DNA of 64,000 nucleotides from Providencia vermicola (GCF_020381325.1 NZ_JAGSPI010000002.1:372001-436000); one strand, 5' to 3'; numbered from the stretch's first letter, positions 1 to 10,298 are shown. Notes: generated by a model from the sequence alone, not told the origin. Made by a program: numbers and translations.

Positions 1-129
1 GTTAGCACACCAAGGACAACGAATATTGCACCCTTTAAGAAAGATCAGCGTGCGAATACCATCACCGTCATAAATGGAATATTTTTGGATATTAAATATC
101 CGACCTTTAATATCTGCCGCGCTCATCAT
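1..129 (-). CDS. cutD: Choline TMA-lyase activating enzyme CutD (N-terminal part only)
   Basis: Only the first 43 residues lie in the window; the gene continues past the left edge. The translation shows the radical-SAM cluster motif CxxxCxxC (C-NIR-C-PW-C) at residues 34-41, preceded by the DGDGIRT segment typical of glycyl-radical-enzyme activases. Such activases use a 4Fe-4S cluster and S-adenosylmethionine to place the glycyl radical on their partner, here CutC, which lies 77 bases upstream on the same strand. The start is ATG at 129, or the adjacent ATG at 126, with a GAGG ribosome site just upstream. The function follows from family and position. Confidence 0.85.
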   Translation of the reverse strand, partial: MMSAADIKGRIFNIQKYSIYDGDGIRTLIFLKGCNIRCPWCAN

Positions 130-206
130 CACACCTCAACACATTGAAAAATTTATCGTTTTTATTATGACGTGGCAGGTATGTTGCCATACCTGCCGAT
201 ATCGAT

Positions 207-3200
207 TTAGAACTTCTCAATCACGGTACGGCTAATAATTTCATCTTGAACTTCTTTGCAGAGTTCGACGAAGTAAGCACTGTAACCTGCAACCCTAACG
301 ATTAAATCACGATATTTTTCAGGTTCTTGCTGCGCTTTTTTCAGCATTTCGTTATCGACATAACTAAATTGCATTTGGCCATTCCCTAAAATAGAAGCCG
401 TTCTTAGCAAAGTAATCAAGCCGTGGCGGCCTTCAGGCGTGTCCAACAAGCCTTTTAAGAACTTAAAGTTATGCACCATGCCAATGTTCATTGTTTCCAC
501 ATTCATCTTACTGATGGATTTAATGATGGCAGTTGGGCCTTGTTTATCCGCACCTTGCGTTGGGCTGATACCATCTGATAATGGCATCCAAGCTAAGCGT
601 CCATTCGCACTCGCTGCGGTTAATTCCCCGATTGGAGTATTATTCGAAATCGATAAGGTTCCGTGGCTAAGTGTGGAATACAACATGTCGTATTTGCGGC
701 ACTCGCGCTCTGTCCACTCCGTAATATCCAGCGCATACTGGTCGACATAGTTGTCATCGTTACCAAATTTTGGCGCGTTCAAGCAGTCGCGGCGCAGTTC
801 GTCATAGCCTTCAAAGTTGGCTAATAGGCCATCACGTACTTGTTCAAGGGTATAGCGTTTGTCTTCATAAACCAGCTTACGAATTGCTGCCATTGAGTCG
901 ACGTAGGTTGCAAGACCAGAGAAAATCAAGCCTGGGCCGTGGTTAATCATCGCACCACCTGCGGCAACGTCTTTCCCTTTTTCCATACAGCCTTCCACCA
1001 GCAAAGACATTAATGGTTTTGGTGCAACATCACGGTGTACACGTTGGCTTATCACCGTACCGACCGCGGATAATCTGACGATATGAGCAATTTGTTGTTT
1101 CACGGCGCGGTCAAAATCTTCAAAAGTTCTCAAGTCGCGCAGTTCACCTGTGTCTAAGCCTTGGTAACTATCAAACAGCACCATGCGCCCACGGTTTAAG
1201 ACAAACTCAATCGCGATTGGCCATTGGGTGTAACCTGTTGAGGTCCATTGATAAATTCGGCCTGATTTTTGAGGTTCAACGCAACCCATCAAGCAATAAT
1301 CACGTGCATCTTCAAAATCAAAACCTTTACGTAACATCATTTTGATGTGGGAATCATCGAAGTGGCAGGCAGGGAAGCCCATGCCAGCTTTAACGACATC
1401 GACAATTTTTTCCATATACTTTTGTGGTGATTGGTTATGGATACGGCAAGCCAGTGATGGCTGGTACACCTTAACGAAACGCACCGCATCCATAATTAAA
1501 TAAGTTAAGTCATTACACGCATCACCCCCTGAGCGTTTTTGCCCGCCTACCGTTAAGTTGATAAACGGCTGGTAACCCGCAAAATATTTCGCCCCTAACT
1601 CACTGGACATCCACATTAATTCAGCACATTTGATAATAAATGCCTGCATCATTTCCAGCGCTTGGTCTTGTGTTAAACGGCCTGTCTTGATGTCATTTTC
1701 ATACATCGGCAAGCAATATTGGTCGAGGCGCCCTAAAGACAATCCCGTTTGGTTTTCTTCGATTTCAAACAGGGACTCCACCGTCCAAATGCTTTGTAAG
1801 GCTTCTTGCAAGGTCACTGGCGGGTTTGCTGGCACATTTTCATTTACTTGTGCGATAGTCAATAACTCTTCACGACGTTTTGAGTCTGTTTCTTTTGCGG
1901 CTAACTCACGAGCATGTTCTGCAATACGGTGCGCGTAAGACACAACACCTTCACAGGTTTCAATAGAAGCTTTGTAGAAATAGATGCGGTCGATATCCTC
2001 TGGGTTTTCCATGCTAAGCTCAGCCAGTTTCGCCTGTGCATCTGCTTTGATCCCATTCATACCTTTGGTGAATAACAAGACATCGTAGCCTGGGCAAGTA
2101 TCACCCCCACCGTTGATTTGGTGATAAGACAAGTCACTAACAAACGTTTCACCACTGAATTCCCACACGCCCGCTTCACGGTATTGTGCTTCACAGATTT
2201 CATCTAATGAGCGACCTTCCCAGAATGGTGCAATATCTTCACGAATGACTTTTTTGTCTTCTTCAGAGATAACAAATGGGTCTTGTGGACGAGTGCTCAT
2301 AGTGTCGAGCTCTTCGACTACCCAGCGCCATGCGATATCTGGGGAGAACGCACCCGCACGCGGCTTACCACACGGGTGCCCAACAATTAACTCTTCTGGT
2401 TGGATTAAGATTGGTGCGGTTTCACATGCGCGACGGAACGCTTTTGCACGCAGTAAAATCGGCGGCAAACCTGGGTTATTTTTGACAACGTCAGTAAAGG
2501 CTAAAGCGCGGTAGATAGAAACGCTTGGGCGCGCTTCTAAATAGCGGTTACGCAGGCGTTGCAAACGTGGGGTTAACCCTTCCATTACTTTAAATTCTGT
2601 CTCAGCTTGTGCAGACGGTGCAACATAGCTGGCGTTCGGCGCAGAATATTGTGGCTGCGTGCTTACTTGGCCGCAATATAAGCGAACTTTTAACCCATTA
2701 TTGACGGCCATGATATTCTCATGAGCCGATAACATCATGGCGGATAGTTCGTTAATGCATACGTGAGGGTCGGTTAAATATACGCCGCCTTTCAGTGCAT
2801 CAAACATAGGGTAACCATCCACCACTTTTGTCGAGCGCACTTCAGAAAGCTCAGCCAATTTCAGCCATAAACTTTCAACCACTTCATACGCTTGGGTTGG
2901 TGTTAAACGGCCTTGCTCGATATCTCGTTGATAGAATGGGTAAACCGCTTTGTCGAAGCCCATTGGATTAACGGCGTAGCTGCCGTTTTCCAGATGCAAA
3001 ATAAGCTGCAATAAATAGAATGCTTGGCAAGCTTCTTTAAAGGTTTGTGCAGGTTTGGCAGGAACATTACGTAAAATCGCCGCGCTTTCTTGCAGTTCTA
3101 AACGGCGATATTGGTTTGATTCCACCGCTGCCATGCTTTCTGCTTTTGACGCGAGGGATTGTGCAAAATGAATTGCTGCATCACATGCATAAATTGCAGC

Positions 3201-3638
3201 GCGGCAATTATTTGCCTCATCAATACTATTACGACTGACTGCACTACCGATGTTTCTGACTCGGTTTTCCAATTGGGATTTAATTTCTAAAAAACCGATG
3301 TTCAGTACCGCTAAATAGTCAGGGGCATCTACTGTGCTGTCCCCTGCTAAGAAGGTGTAAATACTGTTGCTGTGAATTTCGTTTTCAGTGAAGAAAATCG
3401 CGCCACGCGGTGTGGACGATTGACTACCAATAATCAATTCATCTTGCGCAATAAACGCAGGGAAATGGCGGATAAATTCATAAAAGCGTTGAGCAGGTTT
3501 TATTGCCTGCGGTGCACCCGAGAGTTGGTTTTCCAGTGCTTCTAAAATGTTGGCACGTTCAGTAATAATTGAGCTATTGCGGGCACTTAAGCGTTCAGCC
3601 AGCATTTTTACGCGTGGGGTCAGAGCATATTTAGTCAT
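207..3638 (-). CDS. cutC: Choline trimethylamine-lyase CutC, long (GRM2) form
   Basis: Glycyl radical enzyme that cleaves choline to trimethylamine and acetaldehyde inside a bacterial microcompartment. At 1143 residues it has an N-terminal extension of about 345 residues that looks like a partial copy of the enzyme's own N-terminal domain, followed by the usual catalytic part. The active-site loop MGCVEPQ carries the thiyl cysteine (Cys786) and glutamate (Glu788); the glycyl-radical loop RVAGYSAYF is near the C terminus, with the radical glycine at residue 1118. The GCVEP loop, the GGDTCPGYD segment and the neighbours separate it from pyruvate formate-lyase. In type II (GRM2) choline loci the N-terminal extension is linked to encapsulation. 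An AGGA site precedes the ATG. It sits between cutO and cutD in one operon. Confidence 0.95.
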   Translation of the reverse strand: MTKYALTPRVKMLAERLSARNSSIITERANILEALENQLSGAPQAIKPAQRFYEFIRHFPAFIAQDELIIGSQSSTPRGAIFFTENEIHSNSIYTFLAGDSTVDAPDYLAVLNIGFLEIKSQLENRVRNIGSAVSRNSIDEANNCRAAIYACDAAIHFAQSLASKAESMAAVESNQYRRLELQESAAILRNVPAKPAQTFKEACQAFYLLQLILHLENGSYAVNPMGFDKAVYPFYQRDIEQGRLTPTQAYEVVESLWLKLAELSEVRSTKVVDGYPMFDALKGGVYLTDPHVCINELSAMMLSAHENIMAVNNGLKVRLYCGQVSTQPQYSAPNASYVAPSAQAETEFKVMEGLTPRLQRLRNRYLEARPSVSIYRALAFTDVVKNNPGLPPILLRAKAFRRACETAPILIQPEELIVGHPCGKPRAGAFSPDIAWRWVVEELDTMSTRPQDPFVISEEDKKVIREDIAPFWEGRSLDEICEAQYREAGVWEFSGETFVSDLSYHQINGGGDTCPGYDVLLFTKGMNGIKADAQAKLAELSMENPEDIDRIYFYKASIETCEGVVSYAHRIAEHARELAAKETDSKRREELLTIAQVNENVPANPPVTLQEALQSIWTVESLFEIEENQTGLSLGRLDQYCLPMYENDIKTGRLTQDQALEMMQAFIIKCAELMWMSSELGAKYFAGYQPFINLTVGGQKRSGGDACNDLTYLIMDAVRFVKVYQPSLACRIHNQSPQKYMEKIVDVVKAGMGFPACHFDDSHIKMMLRKGFDFEDARDYCLMGCVEPQKSGRIYQWTSTGYTQWPIAIEFVLNRGRMVLFDSYQGLDTGELRDLRTFEDFDRAVKQQIAHIVRLSAVGTVISQRVHRDVAPKPLMSLLVEGCMEKGKDVAAGGAMINHGPGLIFSGLATYVDSMAAIRKLVYEDKRYTLEQVRDGLLANFEGYDELRRDCLNAPKFGNDDNYVDQYALDITEWTERECRKYDMLYSTLSHGTLSISNNTPIGELTAASANGRLAWMPLSDGISPTQGADKQGPTAIIKSISKMNVETMNIGMVHNFKFLKGLLDTPEGRHGLITLLRTASILGNGQMQFSYVDNEMLKKAQQEPEKYRDLIVRVAGYSAYFVELCKEVQDEIISRTVIEKF

Positions 3639-3697
3639 GTTAGCCTATCCTGATGTTCGTTCTAGTTTGTTGTTCATCACCTAACAGCTTGCGGCTG

Positions 3698-4828
3698 TTA
3701 AAAAGATTGCCGATATAGCGTTTCAAGTTGCACTTGGTTCACATCCCGTGGATTGGTCGGAGTGCAACTATCACGCAGTGCTTGCCCCACCATTTCCCCT
3801 AAACGGGCGTTAAAATCGGTTTCATTAATGCCTGTGGCTTGAATGCCTTTTGGCATATTCATTTCATCTTTTAATACGTTGATTGCCATAATTAAGCTTT
3901 CAACGCCTTCACGTATTGTTGAAGCGGGTAAATTCAAGTTTTTCGCGAGATGAGCGTAACGTTTTGCGGCTTCACTATCACAACTCCCTTCTAATTCGGC
4001 ATTAAATGCCACCACATGTGCCATCAATAGCGCATTGGCACGGCCGTGTGGAATGTGGAATACACCGCCTAATGCGTGGGCTAAACTGTGCGTGATCCCA
4101 AGTGAAGCATTGGTAAATGCCATTCCTGCGATGCAAGAGGCGTTATGCATTTTTTCGCGAGCAAGCAAATTGCCACCTTCGCGGTAGCAGTCAATTAGGT
4201 GACCGAAAACCAGCTGCACCGCTTTTTCCGCTAACGCATCAGAAAAATCAGACGCCGTGCGCGAAACATATGCTTCTAATGCATGGCAAAGCACATCCAT
4301 CCCCGTATCTGCAGTAATCGACGCAGGCACAGATTTCACGAGAACAGGGTCGAGGATCGCCACATCGGGCAACATAAACTCATCCACTAGCACCAGTTTT
4401 TCAGAGTGGGACTTAATCACTGAAAATGAGGTAACTTCAGAGCCTGTACCGCTGGTTGTTGGGATTGCAATAAACTGTGGTTTTGCCCGATTGGCGTCGC
4501 TTTTCGTGTGCCATAAGGAGTAAATAATCGCTTTCGCCGCATCAATCACTGAGCCTCCACCCAGTGCAATCACCACATCGGGATATTGCACGTCCATGAC
4601 TTTCATGCCTTTTACGATGGCTGAAATATCGGGGTCTGGCAGGACATCGTCATACATTGAAAACGCAATGCCTGAGTGTGTTAACCGACGAGTAACTTCC
4701 TCTGCTAAGCCAAATTTCACCATGGCTTTATCAGTCACGATAAAAGCCTGCTGAGCTTGCATTTGTGAGATAAAATCCAGTGCATTAGCACCAAATTGAA
4801 CTCGCGGTTTAATGAGAAACTGGTTCAT
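3698..4828 (-). CDS. cutO: Iron-type alcohol dehydrogenase CutO of the choline microcompartment
   Basis: NAD-dependent alcohol dehydrogenase of the iron-containing family, 376 residues. It should reduce acetaldehyde to ethanol and regenerate NAD for the aldehyde dehydrogenase inside the compartment. Visible signatures are the NAD-binding GGGSVIDAAK segment, the TTSGTGSEVT motif and the metal-binding histidine region SLAHALGGVFHIPHGRANA. An AAGGAG ribosome site precedes the ATG. It lies 8 bases downstream of cmcD and 59 bases upstream of cutC, the usual place in GRM2 loci. The name follows the Klebsiella GRM2 scheme; the substrate is inferred from context. Confidence 0.85.
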   Translation of the reverse strand: MNQFLIKPRVQFGANALDFISQMQAQQAFIVTDKAMVKFGLAEEVTRRLTHSGIAFSMYDDVLPDPDISAIVKGMKVMDVQYPDVVIALGGGSVIDAAKAIIYSLWHTKSDANRAKPQFIAIPTTSGTGSEVTSFSVIKSHSEKLVLVDEFMLPDVAILDPVLVKSVPASITADTGMDVLCHALEAYVSRTASDFSDALAEKAVQLVFGHLIDCYREGGNLLAREKMHNASCIAGMAFTNASLGITHSLAHALGGVFHIPHGRANALLMAHVVAFNAELEGSCDSEAAKRYAHLAKNLNLPASTIREGVESLIMAINVLKDEMNMPKGIQATGINETDFNARLGEMVGQALRDSCTPTNPRDVNQVQLETLYRQSF

Positions 4829-4836
4829 GCTGTTGT

Positions 4837-5094
4837 TTACTCCTTGGTATAAACCTTTTCAACAATGGCAACCACTGACATGGCTTTGTATTTGTCTTTG
4901 TTCAACGCGAAGTACGCTTCGGCTAACACAATGTCGTTGATACCTGCACCGACGCTATCTACCGCCACATACGTTCGGTCTTTCAACGGTTCAAGGTCAT
5001 CCCCCAGCGCAGCGACCATCAATAAGTTGCTTCCGCTAAGTTCTTGGCATTTCTGCGTTGCGACAACATGTCCGATTACTTTTGCCAAAATCAT
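4837..5094 (-). CDS. cmcD: Microcompartment vertex protein (EutN/CcmL family)
   Basis: An 85-residue protein of the pentameric EutN/CcmL (BMC-P) family, which caps the vertices of microcompartment shells. The N terminus MILAKVIGHVVATQK and the segment YVAVDSVGAGINDIVL are typical of the family. It is encoded between the aldehyde and alcohol dehydrogenases, as in other type II choline loci. It is the only vertex-type protein visible in this part of the locus. Confidence 0.9.
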   Translation of the reverse strand: MILAKVIGHVVATQKCQELSGSNLLMVAALGDDLEPLKDRTYVAVDSVGAGINDIVLAEAYFALNKDKYKAMSVVAIVEKVYTKE

Positions 5095-5120
5095 GGTTTA
5101 TACCGCCTTATTTCAATGAA

Positions 5121-6734
5121 TTACTTATTTAGGCGACCGAGAACGGCCTTGATAATTTGCTCAACATTTTCCTCAGTGATATCACCTTGGGAAACCACCG
5201 CTTCCGTAATTGCCGCCGTACTAAAACGGTTGTCTGCTACATGAGAAACGGGTGCAGAAGCCGTCACTGGCTGACGAAAACGGTCATCATCTAAAATACT
5301 GATTTGCGATTGATTCACTGTGGTTGAAGCTGCAGGCTGAGCAACTGGGCACGGCTGTGGTGGCTGTCGTAAATCATCAATAGAACGCACGCCATAACCC
5401 ACTTTACGAATGTTCAGTAAGTTCATTGGCCCGACGTTATCTGAACTCGAACCGCCACCGATTGCACCGCAACCTAAGGTTAATGCTGGCGTAATATTGG
5501 TTGTTGCTCCAATGCCCCCCAGTGCCGCAGGTGTATTAATCAAAATACGGTTAACGGGTTTTTCAAGGGAGAATTGACGAATGACATCTTCGTTTTGGGT
5601 GTGGATCACCAATGTGTGGCCTAAACCTTCATTGGTCAGCAAATCCACCACACGATGACAAGCAGATTGCCAATCTTCTTCGATATACATTCCTAAGATT
5701 GGGCACAGCTTTTCACGTGAATAGGGGTTTTTCGGTGAAACGGTGTCTTGTAAAGCAATAAGCACACGCGTATTGGCAGGTACGCTAAACCCTGCACGTT
5801 GGCTCAAGGTAATGGCATCTTTCCCAACTACTTCAGGGTTGATGGTGCCATTTGCCCGCAATAACATTGACGCCATACGCTTCGCTTCGTCTTCATTCAT
5901 AAAGTAAGCGCCTTGCGCTAACAGCTCGCGGTGCACTTCGTTATAAATACAACGTTCGACGATAATTGATTGCTCTGATGCACAAATCACCCCGTTATCA
6001 AACGTTTTACTGGTGATAATGTCATTCACGGCTTGTTTGATATTAGCGCTACGCTCAATAAAGGCAGGGCCATTACCCGGACCGCCACTGATTGTTGGCG
6101 TACCCGATGCATACGCTGCACGCACCATGCCCTCCCCGCCAGTCGCTAAAATTAAGGAAACATCTTTGCTGTGCATCAGCTCTTTGGTCGCTTCAAGGGT
6201 CAACATTGTGACACCATCAACGATCCCTGCGGGTGCACCAGCTTCTAATGCCGCTTTTTTAACAATGTCTAACGTACGGAAACTACAGGCTTTGGCATTA
6301 GGATGCGGGGAGAAGACAATGGCGTTACCTGCTTTTAAGGCAATCAACGTTTTGTAGATGATGGTCGATGTCGGGTTTGTCGATGGCACCAATGCCGTGA
6401 TCACCCCTAACGGAACGCCTACATCCATGACTTTGTTGACTTTGTCATCATTAATGATGCCAACAGTTTTGAGATCTTTAATGTGTTCATAGACACGCAT
6501 TGAAGCGAAGGTATTTTTCAAGACTTTGTCTTGCCACTTACCAAAACCTGTCTCTTCATTGGCCATTTTCGCCAACTCTTCAGCGTGAAGAGCTGATTCA
6601 ATCGCGATGTGTTTAACGATACTGTCGATTTTTTCCTGCGAAAAAGTCGCGAATACTTTTTGCGCTTGTTTCGCGTTTCTAACTAGCTCTCTTGCCAGTT
6701 GTCTGGATTGCAGATCTTTATCTAATGCAACCAT
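5121..6734 (-). CDS. cutF: CoA-acylating acetaldehyde dehydrogenase CutF of the choline microcompartment
   Basis: Aldehyde dehydrogenase of the EutE/PduP type, 537 residues, converting the acetaldehyde released by CutC to acetyl-CoA. The nucleophilic cysteine lies in NGVICASEQS; the cofactor-binding part includes VPSTNPTST. After the catalytic domain comes a proline- and alanine-rich linker and a C-terminal amphipathic helix (about the last 20 residues, ending IIKAVLGRLNK), which has the look of an encapsulation peptide. A GGGGGAAG ribosome site precedes the ATG. The cmcC gene lies 69 bases upstream. Substrate and localisation are inferred from family and operon. Confidence 0.88.
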   Translation of the reverse strand: MVALDKDLQSRQLARELVRNAKQAQKVFATFSQEKIDSIVKHIAIESALHAEELAKMANEETGFGKWQDKVLKNTFASMRVYEHIKDLKTVGIINDDKVNKVMDVGVPLGVITALVPSTNPTSTIIYKTLIALKAGNAIVFSPHPNAKACSFRTLDIVKKAALEAGAPAGIVDGVTMLTLEATKELMHSKDVSLILATGGEGMVRAAYASGTPTISGGPGNGPAFIERSANIKQAVNDIITSKTFDNGVICASEQSIIVERCIYNEVHRELLAQGAYFMNEDEAKRMASMLLRANGTINPEVVGKDAITLSQRAGFSVPANTRVLIALQDTVSPKNPYSREKLCPILGMYIEEDWQSACHRVVDLLTNEGLGHTLVIHTQNEDVIRQFSLEKPVNRILINTPAALGGIGATTNITPALTLGCGAIGGGSSSDNVGPMNLLNIRKVGYGVRSIDDLRQPPQPCPVAQPAASTTVNQSQISILDDDRFRQPVTASAPVSHVADNRFSTAAITEAVVSQGDITEENVEQIIKAVLGRLNK

Positions 6735-6803
6735 GTCTTCCCCCGTATCGGAGCCAAAATTAACTAATTAACTTGTTGTTTTATTTACTTATCAGCCAAC
6801 AAC

Positions 6804-7082
6804 TTAGGCTTTGTGTTGCTGCGCAATTTTGCCGATATCGTTATGTGGTCTTGCGATAACACGTGATGTCACCACGGTGCCAACACGTTTTGCGGCTTCA
6901 ACACCAGATTCCACTGCTGCGTTAACTGCACCAACGTCGCCTTTCACCATGGCAGTCACTAACCCAGAACCGACATTTTCATAACCAATCAATTCAACGT
7001 TGGCTGCTTTACACATAGCATCAGCGGCTTCAATACAGGCCACTAAACCTTTGGTTTCAATTAATCCAAGTGCTTCTTTCAT
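6804..7082 (-). CDS. cmcC: Microcompartment shell hexamer protein (BMC-H), third copy
   Basis: A 92-residue BMC-domain shell protein that forms hexameric facets. The motif [21 protein letters not shown] near the N terminus and [20 protein letters not shown] further on define the family. It is the third of three tandem, nearly identical BMC-H genes and differs from the first mainly at the N terminus (MKEALG) and near the C terminus. An AAGGAA ribosome site precedes the ATG. Its role is structural and no enzymatic activity is expected. Confidence 0.92.
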   Translation of the reverse strand: MKEALGLIETKGLVACIEAADAMCKAANVELIGYENVGSGLVTAMVKGDVGAVNAAVESGVEAAKRVGTVVTSRVIARPHNDIGKIAQQHKA

Positions 7083-7096
7083 AAGTAATTTCCTTT

Positions 7097-7381
7097 TTAT
7101 TCCGAGACTTTATACTGGGCGACGATTTTCTGAATATCGCTGTGAGGACGAGCAATAACCAGAGATGTCACGACAGTGCCAACGCGAGAAGCAGACTCAA
7201 CACCTGAATCAACCGCTGCTTTTACCGCACCGACATCCCCTTTCACCATTGCTGTCACTAAACCTGACCCAACATTTTCATAACCAATCAGCACAACATT
7301 TGCGGCTTTACACATCGAGTCAGCCGCTTCAATACATGCTACTAACCCTTGAGTTTCGATAAGACCTAATGCGTCACCCAT
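7097..7381 (-). CDS. cmcB: Microcompartment shell hexamer protein (BMC-H), second copy
   Basis: A 94-residue BMC-domain protein, very similar to its two neighbours. It differs by ETQGL for ETKGL, by a valine where the others have glutamate ([10 protein letters not shown]), and by a different C-terminal tail ([10 protein letters not shown]). The changes may tune pore charge or facet packing, which is inference. It is 14 bases upstream of cmcC and 20 downstream of cmcA, with a GGAGGA ribosome site, so the three genes belong to one transcript. Confidence 0.92.
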   Translation of the reverse strand: MGDALGLIETQGLVACIEAADSMCKAANVVLIGYENVGSGLVTAMVKGDVGAVKAAVDSGVESASRVGTVVTSLVIARPHSDIQKIVAQYKVSE

Positions 7382-7401
7382 GTTTTTTCCTCCGGAAAAA
7401 G

Positions 7402-7680
7402 TTATGCCTTATGTTTAATCACAATTTTGTTGATATCGTTATGTGGACGCGCAATGACCAGTGATGTCACGACTTCGCCAACACGCTGAGCAGATTCAAC
7501 ACCTGAATCAACCGCCGCCTTGACTGCACCAACGTCACCTTTAACCATTGCGGTTACGAGGCCTGAACCCACATTTTCATAGCCAATTAGCTCAACGTTT
7601 GCGGCTTTACACATTGCATCCGCCGCTTCAATGCAAGCTACCAGACCTTTAGTTTCGATAAGACCTAATGCATCACCCAT
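7402..7680 (-). CDS. cmcA: Microcompartment shell hexamer protein (BMC-H), first gene of the operon
   Basis: A 92-residue BMC-domain shell protein and the first gene of the choline operon. It carries the same family motifs as cmcB and cmcC and ends [13 protein letters not shown] strong GGAGGAAAC ribosome site precedes the ATG, fitting the high expression needed for shell proteins. The 616-base stretch upstream should hold the operon promoter. The three copies at the head of the operon are typical of type II choline loci. Confidence 0.92.
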   Translation of the reverse strand: MGDALGLIETKGLVACIEAADAMCKAANVELIGYENVGSGLVTAMVKGDVGAVKAAVDSGVESAQRVGEVVTSLVIARPHNDINKIVIKHKA

Positions 7681-8296
7681 TGTTGTTTCCTCCGAGAAGC
7701 CTTCTTCATTTTTCTTTACCGCGCTCTTTAAGTTGATGTGTCCGAATACATGTTTCTTGAAGAACCGAGGTAATCATTTACGCCAACAGTGTCTGCGCGG
7801 TGATTAATTGAACGCAGCCTTTGGCTTCAAATTCACTATAGAGGCGAAAAATAAAAACAAAATATAAATCCACAACATGAAGATACTTAGAATATTTAAC
7901 TGATAATTAGATTTGGAAGACCTTTAATTCACACATCCATACTGAAAAAACGAAAAATTCACGTATCTGTCTGGTGAATAAAAAACACGAAAAATAGATT
8001 ACGGATTAATCAGGTGGGATTGTTAACAGGATATTATTAAGCTGATACCAAGGGGTAATTTACACAATGATAACTGTGGGGTGGCTCACTGGCTTATAAG
8101 CTTTACTCGCAAATAAAGAAGCTCTTTTATATTAAGGTACTCAGGAAAAAGTGCTTGTCTGAGGCAAGCAGTTCACACTAAGAAGCCTGCGAATAACACT
8201 GAAGATATTGGGTATTTCAAAGAGAGTTAAAGACGGCTTGAAGGGGAAAATATGCAAAATGATAGGCCAGCGTTAATGCCCTAGCTCTGTATTTTA
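7681..8296. other. Intergenic region upstream of the choline operon
   Basis: This stretch has no convincing gene. It lies between the first shell gene and the 3' end of the FidL-like gene, both on the minus strand, so it should contain the promoter of the choline operon and the end of the regulator transcript. On the minus strand an open frame of 43 codons (7906-7778) ends in a stretch, EFEAKGCVQLITAQTLLA, that loosely resembles the start of a BMC domain. It has no good start codon. I saw no clear terminator or FNR box. Confidence 0.5.
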
Positions 8297-8815
8297 TTAG
8301 TCAAATTTACTGCCAGGTTTTAATGTGCAGATATAAAGCGGGGAGTTAATTGAACTTAATAACAGCGCTTTATCATTCAGCTTTTGGGCATTAAGAAATA
8401 AGCCATCATGGCTATCTGACATTTCTCGCATAAAGTAGTCAAAAATCACATCGGGGGATTCATCTATGGAAGAGGCACTCGATTCCCATTGGCTAATATT
8501 ATAATGACGCTCCGTCGGGGAAATGCGCTTGGTTGTATAATTAAATTTCACATAACGCTGTAAATACAACCATCCCGCTTTAGAATCTGTATAACCTTCA
8601 ACCACAATTGACCCTTTACCATTCGCGCCAAAATTGAAGTGAATATTGCCATTAACGTTTTCATCTTTCATATTTTCAAAGCGCATGATGCCTTTGGTAG
8701 AACACACCATTAATCCATCTTGTTTATTGGAAAATAAAACCGATTGTGTGTAAACCACCACCACAATAAACAGCAAAGCACTCAGTAAACATAATACTTT
8801 CCCAGATATTTTCAT
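8297..8815 (-). CDS. FidL-like membrane protein, partner of the ToxR-like regulator
   Basis: A 172-residue protein with one N-terminal membrane segment (about residues 5-26) and a periplasmic domain of about 145 residues. It resembles FidL-type proteins, which are encoded next to MarT/ToxR-like membrane regulators in enterobacteria. The ATG at 8815 overlaps the stop of the regulator gene as ATGA, which argues for translational coupling, and a GGAAG ribosome site precedes it; an upstream TTG in frame is less likely. The periplasmic domain has two cysteines (MVCSTKG and YICTLKPG). It may stabilise or gate the regulator as ToxS does for ToxR. The family assignment is moderate and the function inferred. 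Confidence 0.65.
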   Translation of the reverse strand: MKISGKVLCLLSALLFIVVVVYTQSVLFSNKQDGLMVCSTKGIMRFENMKDENVNGNIHFNFGANGKGSIVVEGYTDSKAGWLYLQRYVKFNYTTKRISPTERHYNISQWESSASSIDESPDVIFDYFMREMSDSHDGLFLNAQKLNDKALLLSSINSPLYICTLKPGSKFD

Positions 8816-9669
8816 GATGGCTTCCAAGAATAATAGAAATAGTTATCGCAATAGCTAAAAGGATTGTCTTCATTTACGGCACAGTGAGCTAAAAACACGC
8901 GGCCTAATCCATTAGTTTGTAATTTATCCCCATAAAAGAAAACGAATCGCTCTTTTTCTACACAGGCAAGGTTTAAGTTATTCCTCACCTTGTCAAAATT
9001 TTGCACATAATTTTGTGCGACGGTGCCATTAATCATTTTTTCATTTGAAAGCACATCGCAGTTAGCATGCTCCAGCATCGTCATATTAATCGGTTGAGAT
9101 GGTTGATTTGATAAATAAGCCATAACTAATAACAAGATAGAGCACAGCAAAAATGCGCCACTGGCAAAATACCAACACATTTCTTTCTTTGCCTTTGTTA
9201 ATGGCTCAGGGCTTTTAACGGGGGATATTGAGATTGTCTCTGATTCAATTAAGGGAGGGGCAATAATGGGGGATAATACAACTTCAGCGGCATCTATCTC
9301 ACTCAAGTTTTTAATAAATTCAGCAGGGTGCATTTTAGCATCATTCAAACGCTCTAGTGTCACTGCTGAATTAAATTCCAATCTCCCTCTGGCCACCGTA
9401 ATAATGATATTTTCAATGCCATACTGGCGAAATGCTTTTCTTAATAAACTTAAATATTGGTTTAAATTACTGTTGGATGAAACTAATCCATTATCATCCC
9501 ACACGGCTTTTAATACATCATCACGGGATACCACGCCCCTATTTTGGATAAAATAATAAAGCAATGCATTGGCGGTAATAGACAATTGCGTATCCACCTC
9601 GTCTTCTTTCAAAGACAAAGTGCCATCAACTGCATCATATATAATGAAGGCATTGATTTTATATTTCAC
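8812..9669 (-). CDS. Membrane-anchored winged-helix regulator (ToxR/CadC type)
   Basis: A 285-residue regulator with an N-terminal winged helix-turn-helix of the OmpR/CadC type (about residues 10-110, including NALLYYFIQNRGVVSRDDVL and LNQYLSLLRKAFRQYG), a linker rich in proline and serine, one membrane segment (about 167-188) and a C-terminal periplasmic domain with cysteines at NCDVL, LACVEK, AHCAVN and SYCDN that could form disulphides. The start is GTG preceded by GGGG. It forms an operon with the FidL-like gene. It lies just upstream of the choline operon on the same strand and may regulate it, but the sequence does not prove this. Confidence 0.75.
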   Translation of the reverse strand: MKYKINAFIIYDAVDGTLSLKEDEVDTQLSITANALLYYFIQNRGVVSRDDVLKAVWDDNGLVSSNSNLNQYLSLLRKAFRQYGIENIIITVARGRLEFNSAVTLERLNDAKMHPAEFIKNLSEIDAAEVVLSPIIAPPLIESETISISPVKSPEPLTKAKKEMCWYFASGAFLLCSILLLVMAYLSNQPSQPINMTMLEHANCDVLSNEKMINGTVAQNYVQNFDKVRNNLNLACVEKERFVFFYGDKLQTNGLGRVFLAHCAVNEDNPFSYCDNYFYYSWKPS

Positions 9670-9725
9670 TGGCGCCCCATGTTTTTATTATATTAATGAC
9701 GGTATTTTCGGTAGTTACCTATTTT

Positions 9726-10298
9726 TTAAGGCAGTTTTTCAAACGATATTTCCGTTAAACGGCTCACAATGGCATCACGCTCTTGTTTTGATAACGTTTC
9801 ACCCTCTGTTAATGATGATAACCACAAGCCATCCGCACCATAACGCACTAGCGCCCCTAAATAGCTGTTATCAAAAGAATCACCTTTTGCTAAATGACCC
9901 AGCACCCAATCACGCCAACATTTGCGTAATACAGGCTCATTTGGCATAGCCAACGACAATAACGCGAGCTGAAAACTTTCATCTGATTCTTTAAGCTCAC
10001 CGATATAGTGCAAATATGCACGGGAAAAACGCCCATAAGTATTGATGTCATTTTCCATAATGAAACTAATACGCTCATCCATAATGCTCAGTAATTGCAA
10101 AAATAGCGCATGGATAAGATCTTGCTTACTTGGGAAATGATGCATCAGCCCCCCTTTGCTGACACCCGCTTCCCGTGCAACCGCATTAAGGGATAATGCA
10201 GAAATGCCGTCCCTGCCAGCAATTATGCGAGCTGCTTTTAATAACTCCACTTGAAGTTTGACGGGATCTTTTTTTCTGTGCTGCGCTGTTTTGTTCAT
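9726..10298 (-). CDS. TetR-family repressor
   Basis: A TetR-type regulator of 190 residues. The N-terminal helix-turn-helix reads AVAREAGVSKGGLMHHFPSKQDLIHALF, a textbook family signature; the rest is the ligand-binding domain. I place the start at ATG 10298 (MNKTAQHRKK), because a longer frame to 10367 would run through a perfect palindromic operator at 10309-10326. The gene is divergent from the flavin reductase at 10614, so it probably represses that gene and itself. The ligand is unknown; quinones or electrophiles would fit the target. Confidence 0.85.
   Translation of the reverse strand: MNKTAQHRKKDPVKLQVELLKAARIIAGRDGISALSLNAVAREAGVSKGGLMHHFPSKQDLIHALFLQLLSIMDERISFIMENDINTYGRFSRAYLHYIGELKESDESFQLALLSLAMPNEPVLRKCWRDWVLGHLAKGDSFDNSYLGALVRYGADGLWLSSLTEGETLSKQERDAIVSRLTEISFEKLP

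Noticed and set aside
207-3638. Pyruvate formate-lyase or glycerol dehydratase instead of CutC
   Set aside because: The shell genes, the GCVEP loop, the CutC-like C terminus and the long form all fit choline TMA-lyase.
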